DNA of 64,000 bases, taken from Sordaria brevicollis (lineage: Eukaryota > Ascomycota > Sordariomycetes > Sordariales > Sordariaceae). The stretch is taken from NCBI GenBank assembly GCA_033439795.1, contig JAUTDP010000006.1:3100001-3164000 (forward strand), given 5' to 3'. The notes under the pieces are model-generated. The model had not been told where the DNA came from. It ran no database searches and worked only from the letters and a program-made list of their open reading frames with translations. Below are positions 10,797-21,800 of the stretch, in pieces. The translations under genes and the position numbers were made by a program. The stretch's first letter is position 1; every line of letters starts with the position of its first letter.

Positions 10797-12460
10797 CTAC
10801 TCAGAGGCATCTTCCTCCATCCCATCCTCATCCTCAATCTGATGCTCCTCAGCCGGTTTGATCCCATCCTCGTCCTCGTCATCGGATTTGATCTCATCCA
10901 GGCTCGTGACCAAGCCAGCGAGGTCAATGCCGTAACGTCCAACCGGCAGACTCGATGAGACCAAACTTGAGCAGTTTCATCCCATCCTCCTCTCCCTCCT
11001 TCTCATCCCACTCGTCCGCATACTCGACCAGCTCTGACTTCGTCGGATTTCTCAGCGGGGATATGCCGCCAGGACTTTCATCAGGCTGTTACTGGTACGT
11101 AGTCCCGTCCTCCCCTTCGATCTGATACATGAGGGCGTTGCCAAGCCACGAGAGTGCTCGGGGAGAAAGACCGGGGGGAGCTTTCTCACGTTCCGGGCAC
11201 TCAATGATAATGATGCAAACCGGCGGGGGAAAAACCGACAACGGCAGCAGAGGGCGAACAACCAACATGCTGCGGATTCGATCCACATGCACGAGATGAC
11301 CCTACTCTCCACAGTAGTACTCGAGCTGGGCGCGTGGTATTTTGGCCGTATGGCCGCAATGACCGAGGTCCGAAGCGCCAAGCAGCTCGACATCATGTCG
11401 AGGATGTCGAGGATGTCGAGGATGTCGTGCATGGGAGAGCGAAAACGGATGTTGCTGGGGTCCGGGAGCGGGATGCCGCCGTTCTGATCGCGCCACTCGC
11501 CATATGGGAATGGGAGCGCAACGTAGCTCCGGTAACCGCTTGGAGCCGTGATGCTCGTCGTCCTCGCCCATGTGGCATGTGCCACTCCAAGTCCTCAAAT
11601 ACCGCGCCATAGTACGTTTTGTACACATCTCTGCCCAGCTTCTCGAAGAGGTTTTATGCCCTTGCCCTCCGACATTGGGGCGCGTGGCTGGGTCTGAAGA
11701 CCGCCAGCAAGGGGTAAGAAACACCTCTATAAGGATACGCCAAAATGTCTCCATCTGACGGGAGAGAGCCGGAAACAGTGGTAGCCGGGTACCAAGAGTA
11801 AATGATCCTGTAGTGTCATCCCTTTCGTCTGGAAGTCAAGCCGACTGGAGTGATCGATGGAAAGAAAGGGCTTTTGTCGACCATGAATCTCGAGATGTCC
11901 ATCCGATAAAGCTTGGGGAGCATCGGGTGCTATACCGCCCGGTACCCCTAGGAGCAGAGCTGAAGAAAGTCTCCAATGCAAGACTATGGCCTTCCAGTCC
12001 CCACGAGTCTGTGACATGCATTGAAAAGAGCGGGAATGTCGTGTTGGGAACTGGGTTGGAGAAGGGACAGGCCTGAAAGCAATGGTGTGGCCCTCTAGGC
12101 CCCAGGAGTCCAAGACATCGATGGAAAAAATGGGGAGGGTCGTGTTTTCGGCGGGAAGGTCGAAGACGTCGTATTTATCGCCCATTTGAAAAGGAAGGCA
12201 CTTTGCAGCCCATCCAAATCCCTACAAGGACTCACTGTCAGTCATCTTGATGGAGGTGGGCAAAGTGAACTGCCCAACGTACAGGCGCGGCGATGGTGCA
12301 TTGCTTGCACACATGGTCTGAGAACCGGATTGGCTTCTGGGCTTCGAGTTCTTGCATGGCCTTCATCGCCGGGTGTGCAAACTCGAATTTGGTGTTGAAA
12401 CTTGCGTCTGAAAAAATATTGGGACTGAAGTGGATGCTGGTTGTCCCATTTTAAGGGGGC
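10797..12460 (-). pseudogene. Decayed inverted paralogue of the 14682-17327 membrane-protein gene
   Basis: Read on the minus strand, this region matches several exons of the gene at 14682-17327, in order. The exon 4 counterpart is at about 12450-12290 (EFAHPAMKAMQELEAQ, versus EFAHPAMKAWQAMDAQ). The intron 4 acceptor and exon 5 counterpart are at about 12240-12065 (GDKYDVFDLPAENTTLPIFS, versus GNKYDFSGTPVENATFPLFS); about 60 codons keep the frame, and the acceptor sequence itself is conserved (cagtgagtcc-tgtag). The exon 6 counterpart is at about 11660-11300 (LRTSVIAAI and, in another frame, QLEYYCGE, versus ARTSVITAI and QVDYFGSE). Frameshifts and local duplications break it: a second copy of the WGLEGH segment lies near 12035-11960, and a partial second copy of the exon 4 start near 12460-12500. 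An acidic tail ends with a TAG at 10799-10797 and may come from a different gene. It is GC-rich and not visibly RIP-mutated. Confidence 0.65.
11395..11427. repeat. 9-bp tandem repeat (atgtcgagg), 3.7 copies
   Basis: Three exact copies of atgtcgagg plus a partial fourth lie inside the decayed paralogue. On its coding strand they read ILDILDILD. The intact gene has no such repeat at the matching place, so this is a secondary expansion in the decayed copy. Confidence 0.9.
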
Positions 12461-14681
12461 AACGGCCGTGGGCGTGAAGTCGATGCTGCTCGTCCCATTA
12501 GAGGGATCCTGTCGAGCTGGATCATGTGGTACATGTCCAGGACATAGGTGATGGCGGAAAATTTATGAGCCATGCGAAGGTTTCCACTTGGACCAAACCG
12601 TTTGGTCGGCCACGAACCTCAGAGGCCCAAAGGTGGCAGTTGCCCCCAATGGCTGTCCCGTCCAGGCCATACGGCCCTTATCACCTAACCGCAGGTAGGT
12701 ATCTCCAATGGCGAGAGGCAAGAGCCATCTGCGGAGGTGGCTCGCGGCCCATACGAGCCCGTCTTGTCGTTCGCCCCGACTTTCAGCTTTATCCAGTCCC
12801 AGGTCTCGGCATAGACGGCGCTTGCTACCCGTAATCAGCGGAAAAAGACCAGAAGAAGGGGAAAGGGAAGGGCAAGTGGAAGGCAAGGTAAAGGGACCTG
12901 CCACCCCCTCCGCCATCCCCTCCCCTCCCAAGCTCGCGCCCGAGCAAAAACTTGAGGCTGCTTCTGCTTCCCCCGGCCCCGGCCTCCACCCCCGGCGGGC
13001 GCAAGCTCGTCACAGTCCGCCGCATCACCGCCGTGGACACCAGCAACCGGTACCACTAAGCAACCAAGCTGACCATCTCCACCGGCTGAACGGTCGGCCT
13101 CACCAAGCTTGCCAGCCGGCTTAAGGTCGTTTGGGGTCGGCCACAAAGTGTCGTCTTTTGTGCGTTCAAACTGAAGTATTTCCACTTCCTTGGGGTTCTT
13201 CTTTCCTCACGGTAAGTACCGGCTCTGACCAGGTACTCTGCGTTTCTCACTCCCGTGCCTCCTTCCCTGTAAATTCAAGTGGAAAGAAGCACACAGTCTG
13301 TTGAGGTTGTACTTATCATTTGGAGATTGTGGCCAACCCAAGTTCCCATCTGGATTCCGTGAACTTCCAGGTCCTTCTCTGGAGGTTGCCTGGTGTACAC
13401 ACCGTTCCTGCCACCTGACGCCCAGATCATTACTTCAGTAGTTGTTTGCTTGTTCACACGACGGGAGGCCTCGGGTCAACTCTTTGAGGGGTTTGTATCT
13501 CAGAGCTTACAGTGTTTTCGTCCTGTAAGCAAGGCGTTACCTGATCCCGAAGATGCCATTCAAGATATGCCAAGAATTGTGTTTTCAGATCTTGTTAATG
13601 CCTTTTTGAATTTTGAATAATATCATATCGTAATTTCATCAGTGTCTTTGGATGACAGGCATCGGTCCGATCTCAACGGTACCCTCCACCTAGCCTCGAC
13701 AGCACCTTCCATCTCTTTCTGCTCATGTACCCAGGTACCTCCAAGGTCACTTTGTTCTTTCAATGCGGTCGGCAGGGACTCGGATGGCGAGGTTTAACTT
13801 GATAAGGTGTGAGGCAGGAACCTACCTAAGGAATGGGATCATGGCGCAACTGCCAGCGCCAAAACGGCGGGGATACTCGGCCACTTCTCACGCAGTCGCC
13901 TGAAGGTAATAACGATTGAGCATGCGAGAAGAATCACTGCATGCCTTTCTTCCCCGACAATGCCTGTTCTTGGTGGAGTCGGATGTTTCTTGTGTTTGCC
14001 GGGTCCGAACCGGAGATCAAAGATGCCCGCCAGAGGCATCGGGTGCCGTGGGGGAAGGAAGGAAGAGATGTGATCGGGACCGGCAAAGTGGAACGAATCG
14101 AGCGGTTCGAGCCCAGACCGGGGCAGTCACGAATGCGGTCCAGGATTGAGTCGTCTCCAACCCAACAAACTTCAAGTGGAAGGCACATCGTTCTTTCCTA
14201 TCCGACACGTTCGTGCTCATCCCGCCGGCTCGTTTCTGGTCACCCACTGCAGTTCATTCTTGCTCATCCAACTCGTTCTTGCTGGTCCACGTTCTTTCCT
14301 TCTCTTCGGTGAGCAGAATGGCGCCATCGAAACCTCTGGAATTCACATCCTAGTTGTAGAGGCAGGTGCAGAATTTTTTGTCGTGGCTGCCGTTTCGGTG
14401 AAGACTGACGGTCGGCTCACTGGCGACTCGAAGGACATAAAATATCCCATCCCCCCGACCTTTTTTCTCCTTTCTCTTCTTCTCTTCAGCTACGAGAGCT
14501 CAGAACATCCGACCCTTCGTTTGTTCGTCACGCTTTCCGTCCCAACTTCTTTGGCTCGCGCCTTTTTTCTTCCGAGTTCCGACTACCCTTTCATCCGACT
14601 CACATCTCATCATCCGAATCCAATCCCATCTCATCCCGTCCACTCCGCCATCCTCCGCCATCCCCTCCAAACTTCATCGCC
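12461..14681. other. Intergenic region with scattered repeat fragments
   Basis: Between the decayed paralogue and the intact gene I see only short ORFs on both strands with no coherent family. Near 12420-12510 the phrase gggac/gtgaagtggatgctg-like occurs twice, a local duplication belonging to the decayed copy. The last 300 bases are C/T-rich with repeated tcatcc motifs, the likely promoter and leader of the gene starting at 14682. Confidence 0.45.
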
Positions 14682-17327
14682 ATGAAGTTTTTCGGCCTCT
14701 CCCACTCTTTTGGGTGGCCCGCGTGGGTCCCCATTTGGGCCCGGGTCTTCCCGTGGCTGTGGTGTGTCGGCCCAATGTTGGGCGTTCTCTGCGGTAAGTT
14801 TTGACGTTTGGCTCCCTTCTTTGATGGACAACACATCAGACGACTCTCACATCGGATGACTGACAGCTGGTATTTGTGTGTTTGTTTGCTTGTAGGACTG
14901 GTGGCCTACCTCACCATTTTCTTCTCCACAGTCAACCACCCGGTTGACGAGTTCAAGTTGCCGTTCGCGATGGAACCTCGCACCGTCGTCCTCGGTCTCG
15001 CTTCCGTTGCCGCCGTGATGGCCGAGTTCGGATTTCGGGAGGGCGCCGGTGCGAGGTTCCATGTTGGGAGACACGACGGAAGACCGGTAAGTTCCTTGTT
15101 TTGTTTTTTTTTCATTCCACTCTCAGCAGTCATCACATCATGGTTGAGATGAAAGAACGCTCTCGAGTCCATGCTCTGGCTTGGTCTCTCCCCAGCACTC
15201 TTCCGGGTATTTAAGCTGCCCTGCTTTCTCCCTTTCCCCGTTTCTTCTTTTCCTTTTCATCACCTGTGTTGGAAGGTCATGCGCTGGCTGTCCTTCACAG
15301 GCCTTTCCCATGGGCACGCCCTTCCGGGGTAATCAGCCGGGCCCTGGTTGCGTGTATCCTCTTCTCTTGACCTCAAACACCAGTTTTTTGGTGCTGTTGC
15401 CGTCCAGCCTCCAAAAACCTTTCGGTCGTCACCTTGTCTGACTAATTCACGACACAGCTTCACGAACTCGACCAGGAATACGCCAGCGCCATGGGGTGTG
15501 TGGAAGCCATCAAGTCTTTGTTCCGTTGGAAAGCAGTATTGATCTCGATGAGTAAGTAATCTTGTTTTGTGTCTTGCTGGTAATAGCCATTGCTAACACT
15601 TTCGTCTTGTTTTGTAGGTGCCATCTCCATCACCATCATCAATGTGGCCAACCCGCTGCTGTGGTACCAGGCCTTCGGTCAAGGCATCGTCTCGACTGCG
15701 TTTGAAGGAACGACACGCATCCACTTCAGTCCCAACATTTTTTCGGACGAAACCTTCAGCAACGAGTTTGAGTTTGCCCACCCGGCAATGAAGGCTTGGC
15801 AAGCAATGGACGCACAAGAAGACATCCACTTCCCTGGCGATGTTTGTGCGCATTGCACCATTGTGGCACAAGTAAGTTTAATTCTTGAACCTCTCTTCTT
15901 TTCCTCTGCTTCTTTTCCTCTTCTTCTTTTCCTCTTCTTTTCATCTGTTCATTGTCATCTCTTTCTCCCCTCTCCTTCCATTTACACATCCTTCCGTCCC
16001 TGCCTTAACCCCTTCACCGACACTCCTTCCTGGTATTTAGGCTGCCCTAGCTTCACCTCTTATTCTTTCGTTGTACCCGGGTATTGATCACCATCTTTTT
16101 CTCGTCGCTTTTGCCGCTGTGGCGCAAATCAATGAGGATGACTAACAGTGAGTCCGTGTAGGGATTTGGCTGGGATGCAAAGTGCTTTCCTGACGAGGAG
16201 GGCAATAAGTACGACTTCTCCGGCACCCCCGTCGAAAATGCGACCTTCCCTCTCTTCTCCATTGATGTATCGGAATCACGGGGCCTTGAAGGCCACACCC
16301 TTGGCTTCAAGGCTTTTTTCAAGCCTGCCTTCGGCTGTGCCGGGCATTACAAGATTCAGCGCTGCTTCCTCTCACCTGCCATTGTCAACTATTACCTCCA
16401 TGTGGTCGGCAAGTCCACCAAGTATGAGAGGGGGAAAACACTTCGAACCTTCCCGTGAGTTTACCGTTTTTTTCATTCATTTTTTCTACCATTTCCTTCC
16501 TCGTCTTTTCCCTCTGCAGCTTCCTCTTCCTTTCCCCGGGTTTTCTCTCTTCATTTCACCCATTCATCATCTTCACTTTCGTGATCTTCCACTAGTAAGT
16601 TGCAAGTGGCTAACATGAGGTAAATTACAGCACGACATTACACCATGTCATGTCGAACCCCCTGACGTTTGGTTTCATTCATTTTCCAGATCCCGCCCAT
16701 GCCGCCCTGGTCAATCGAATTGCAAACGATGAACGGATGCAAGTCTTTGCGAAGGTGGCACGTGGCCACTTTGAGACAGAGCTTGCGGCTTCTCACCACG
16801 GTGGATGGTGGTCTTTGGGGGATCCGGAAAATGATATGAAATTCGACTTCCGGACTTCTGGAGCAGCTGGGTATTGGGAGAGATCGGGGACTACCAAAGC
16901 TCATGTGAGCGATCCGTGCTTCATGAAATTCCAGTCACCGATCTTCAACATTGTGGAATTTATGCACGAACTCGCCGCCCGAACATCTGTCATCACGGCC
17001 ATCGAGGCCAACGCCACAACACAAGTCGACTATTTTGGCTCGGAACAGGCAACCACATGGCTCGGAACATCTACAAAGTCTCGTGTTTGTCTCACCTTGG
17101 GCATCATCACCAGTCTCCTGCAGGTTTTTAACTTGATGTTCATTTGGTGGAGGGCTTGGGTTCTCGACAAGCCGTGGACGATGAGGTTGGCGGGACTTTT
17201 GGCGTTGTGCGGGCGACAGGCTGCGGAGGCAGCACAGGGTCAGGGAGTACAGTTGGAGGGTGATGGATCAGGTGCTGAGCGCGATCGTCAAGCTGACAAT
17301 GGAGGCGAGGAACAGGATGAAGAGTAG
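14682..17327 (+). CDS. Multi-pass membrane protein, unknown function
   Basis: Six exons: 14682-14793, 14896-15086, 15458-15551, 15618-15871, 16162-16454 and 16631-17327, giving 546 residues. All junctions are GT-AG and keep one frame. Introns 2, 4 and 5 are long for this organism (371, 290 and 176 nt), so an extra small exon in intron 2 is possible. Predicted membrane segments are at about 26-49, 66-84, 126-146 and 467-489. Between the third and fourth is a loop of about 320 residues with paired cysteines (CAHC, then FGCAGHYKIQRC) that looks extracytoplasmic. The C-terminus is acidic and hydrophilic. The first exon is very aromatic (many Trp and Phe). I do not recognise a family. A degraded inverted copy lies 2-4 kb upstream, so the gene has been duplicated in the past. 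Confidence 0.75.
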
Positions 17328-17470
17328 GAGAGATAACCATGCATCGTTTGTGTCGGCAACTCCTCTAGGTATAATATCAATCCGTGCCGTGTTTGCCTTC
17401 CCTAATATACCTTGACACTTCCTCACGAATGGCGACCAAGAAGAGAATGTGATGACTCTCCTTAATAGCT
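17328..17470. other. Short unique flank before the transposon
   Basis: This is the 3' flank of the membrane-protein gene, ending at the 8-bp duplication ctcaattt (17471-17478). Base composition is normal up to this point and becomes AT-rich soon after the inverted repeat. Confidence 0.6.
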
Positions 17471-17478
17471 CTCAATTT

Positions 17479-17528
17479 GAGAAAACCTAGGCACACTCCA
17501 AGGTTAGCCTACACTCACTCTAAGACCC
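17479..17528 (+). repeat. Left terminal inverted repeat of the DNA transposon
   Basis: This 50-bp repeat pairs with 30225-30274. It begins GAGAAAACCTAGGCACACTC and ends CTACACTCACTCTAAGACCC, and both 20-bp blocks are identical in the partner. It is much less mutated than the interior. Confidence 0.9.
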
Positions 17529-17861
17529 CATATAACAACTGACACGTAAACTTGGCCGTTTTGTATAGTAAATTCTGGTTTTCTCATATTATTTAACATC
17601 CCTATTTAAATCTAATAAGTATACTACAACCGCCAAAGTCGTGATAATTCTATAATATTATAATATAACTACCGTTTTATATTCTAAAATCCCCTTCTCT
17701 TCTATTAATCTATTTATTTATACTATAATAATTATATATCGAATGGGATAGGATTTAAACGGTAATTAGGCAAGCGCAATTATATTATTTATAAATCCTT
17801 ATTATTATACGCGTTTTTTAGAGCCTCCTTCTCTTCCTACGTTATAGTTTCTAAATCCTAA

Positions 17862-18180
17862 TGTTACCGGATGTGTACGATTAGATATAAAGTAGGGTGC
17901 TGGGTGAGGTTAATTGAGGAACCGACCCGGCGCCGCGACTATGGCTATAGTCGTATATAGAACTGCCAGCCGGCGCCGTCGGCCGGCGGGCCGGAAACGG
18001 AAAGGATCCACCCTAAATTGTAAGGAGTGGATCCTACGCGTCGCGGTCCTTAAAAGGATCCTTCGCGACGCGGGCTACGGCCCGTTTCCTTTCCTTTTAT
18101 ATTTCGCTTTCTTACTTTAATATTATTAATTATTTATTAAAGATATTTAGAGTTTTGAGCAAACCCTAACTATTATAATA
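17862..18180 (+). repeat. 5' LTR of the first gypsy element
   Basis: It is 319 bp long and carries a strikingly GC-rich core (17923-18080) amid AT-rich sequence. The core includes a potential hairpin, 18037-18072, with arms CGCGTCGCG and CGCGACGCG. Confidence 0.92.
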
Positions 18181-18837
18181 TTTGGTAACTATAATTAAAA
18201 GATTTAATTAATTAAATTATTCCTATATTAATCGAATCCTTTTATTAGAATATTCGGTTAATTCGCATTTATACGTCGCTTATTAAATATGCGACTACTA
18301 TATTTATATATTTCTTTTAATTGTTAAATCTTATATTTTTCTCCGGCGAATATTAACCCTACGATTACTTTTCCTTCTACCGGCTATAGCGACTTCGGTA
18401 ATTTAATTATTTATTTTCCTTTCGTTTTTTCCTTTTTCTATTCTTCTTTAATCGTACTTCAACCTTTTAAGAAAATCCCTACTAATTTAACGCATTTATT
18501 TAATTAATTAAGCTATTAATTTACTACCCTAATCCGAATTATTATATTTAAATAAATTCCAATATATAAATAAAATCCTTCGACGCTACGGGTTTCCTTT
18601 ACTCCGATAATTTACTTCGGTATTTAATTTTAATAGTATTTAAAAAAAACTTTATATCTACTTTATAATTTAAATTTACCCTTAATTATAACGGTTTATT
18701 ACCGTTTCCTTTTTTCCTATTTTATTATAGTAGGTTCGAATTTTAGTTCTAATTTTATATTTAATTCTTTTAATAAAAGCCTGCCCGTTTTCGAACCGGC
18801 CCCTTTACCCCTTAATTTTATTTAATTATTTAAAATT

Positions 18838-21800
18838 ATGGAATATCCTTTTAGTAAACGTTATATTATAATTCGCGTTAATTGCGAAATATGTATTATA
18901 AGTATTAATTTAAACGACGACGAATTAATTACGGCTATTTATCCCCTTCCGGTTAATTTTAATAAAATCGATGCCTTTCTTATTAAAAAAGATAAAGGTA
19001 AAAATAAAGCGTTTACTTTTTACGCTTCGGCCTTTCTAACGGTTAATTTTAATAAATTATTTACTATTCCGCTTTTTTTACTTTATTTAAATATTATTTT
19101 AAACGTATCCTTTAAATTTAATAATTATTCTTTACCCCTAACCAGCTTTAATACTATTTATAAATTACTCCGAATTATTCCCCCCCTTAACCTACCGGTT
19201 AGTAAAAATACTAATTAATTCTTATTAGGAAGAATAAAATATTATTAGTAAAAGACTAGTAAAAAATTCGATAATATATATAATGAATTCGAATTTATTA
19301 TAATTTATATAAGCGTTACGGAAATTACTTTTAAAAATATGCGTATACGTATAAATACTTTTAATTCCCGTATTAATATTAATAATTCCCGCGTAAACCG
19401 AGAAATCGACGTAGTAATCGATAATTTAAAGAAAATAATTAATTATATCGACGACTTTTAAAATTATATTAATTCTTATAAAATTATTATTATTTAAAAT
19501 TTTATTTAATTTAAGGATATAACCTCCCACTTACGTAACGAATTCGATACCGAACGTTAATTAATCGACCGCCGTTTTAAGGGCGTAATTACCTTTATAA
19601 ATATTATCGACGCCCGTTATAATTATTTCGCTAAGCGTATTAAGCATTTCGAAATTTAATTAATTAATATTAATAATTTATATCGTCGAAATATCCCCCT
19701 TACCTTCGAAAAAGTTTTTAAACGTATTAAATTCGAAATTGTAGATTAATTTTATACCGTTTATAATTAAATAAACTGACTTATTCCTTTAATTAAATAT
19801 AATATTGAACCCGTATCCTCTTGGGCTAATTTATATAATTATAAATACTTTAATATTATTTATTAAACCGGTAATTAGCGTACTTATTCTTTAAATAATT
19901 TCTATATTATAATCGCCGACGAAATTAATAGCCTTAACCCCGAACGCTTTTATTATAGGAAATTTATTAATTTTAATTATATTATTAATAAGCCCGAAGC
20001 CCGCTTTAAATTCTCCTTTAAAAGTAAATAAAATAACCTTTATTGGAATAAAATAGAAGAGTAATTAGAGAAACGCCTTTATAAATCCCTTCGTATTTAA
20101 AAAGAGTTCTAAATTTAATTACGCCGTTTTAATAAAAATATTAATACCCCCGATTCGGTTAAAAAAGATAAATTACCCGATAATAATAAATCCTACGATA
20201 AATTAACTTTATATAATTTTTATTATCGGAAGAAGAAGCGCTTTTATAATTACCTCCTTTATAAAAATAACCGTAATTCCGGCGGAAGAGGTTGTAATAG
20301 CCCCCCCCGTAATAAATTACGCTATAACCCCTCTTCGTTATTAAATTCTAACGATTTAGAGGATTCCGATTCTAAAGATTATTATAAATATAAGGATAAA
20401 TATAGGGCGTACGTTTTAAAATCCCGCGAAACCTAAAATTACTTTAATAATTATAATTTTAATTTTAATTCCTTTAATAATAAAAACCGCTATTAGGGAA
20501 AAGGAAGTGGTAAGGGATATAAACCTTTTCGTATAAATAAGGGAAACCCTAATAAAAATTTTAACGACGACTTTAATTCGTTTATTAAAAAGGAATACCG
20601 TTAACGCTATAATAATACCTTCGATACCGCTAATTCCTCTCTTACTTAATATTATTATAATTTTAAATTAAAATATAAGGAAATTAATTAATTCATTCCC
20701 TTTTATAATAACCCCGAAAATATTAATATTATTACCGATGGAAAGATTCTAATTTATATTAATATATTTATATTCTACGAATAATTATTATTATTTATAG
20801 AAAATGAGGAAATAAAAGCCGAAATTAAGAAATAAATTATATAATATTTTTCTATTTTATTAAGGGGAGCCGCTATATTGTAATAGAATAACGAGATCGA
20901 CCCCGCCCGTCGCTATGCCTTACGTAAAGGAGGTTTCGATACGCTATTAAATATTTTAATCTAATATTTTATACCCGACTCCATTATAGCTATATAAAAA
21001 TTTATAGAATATTATTTTAAATTAAAGGATATCGCTAAAAATAAAAATACCCTTATTTAATTCGTTTAATATAAATTATATTACGCCTATATTATAAATA
21101 TTTTTTATTATACCGGCGAAAATTAATATAGCGTTATAATACAAATTTGGATTAATATAGATTTTAAAATTAAATAATACTTTAACGCCCCGCCGAAAAA
21201 GGGCAATTTAATCGATTATTTTACCGAAATCGAAAATACTAAAATAATTTTACTAATAATTATTTATAAGCGTTATCCTAATATTTAGTAAAAGATTATA
21301 AGCGGATTATTTAAAATCGAAATTATAATTCCGGTCCCTAACCTTTCGAATAATATTTCGAACCGCGATAATTATAATTATAGCTATAATTAAGACTATA
21401 ACCGCGACCGAAATTGTAATTACGACCGCGACCGTAATTGTAATTATAAAAGAAATTGCGACTATAATTAAAATAGCGACTATAACCGCGACCGAAAAGG
21501 ATATTACCGCAATTCTTATAAGGATCGAACTAATTATATAAAGGATAAAAATAAAGATATTAATTCGGATTTAAATTAAACGGTTTATATTAGTAATTTA
21601 TCCGCCTTCTATAATTTTAAATTTAGTAACGAGGATAGTACTTTTTATACCTTTAATATATTTAATTCTAAATTAAAATATATTAATTATTATAAAGTAT
21701 TTTAATCGATAAAAATAAAGTAAAAATACGTAAAGGTTTACTCGTCCTATTGTAAATTATTATCCTCTTTTATAAAAAGCCCCGCTAAATATATTTATAT

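Noticed and set aside
15301..15328. Extra exon in intron 2 of the membrane-protein gene (AFPMGTPFR)
   Set aside because: It has plausible GT and AG borders, but its phase does not match the following exon, so I left it out.
18838..19218. 126-codon ORF in the RIP block as an independent gene
   Set aside because: It lies inside the gypsy element's gag region and has RIP-type codon use, so it is a surviving fragment, not a gene.
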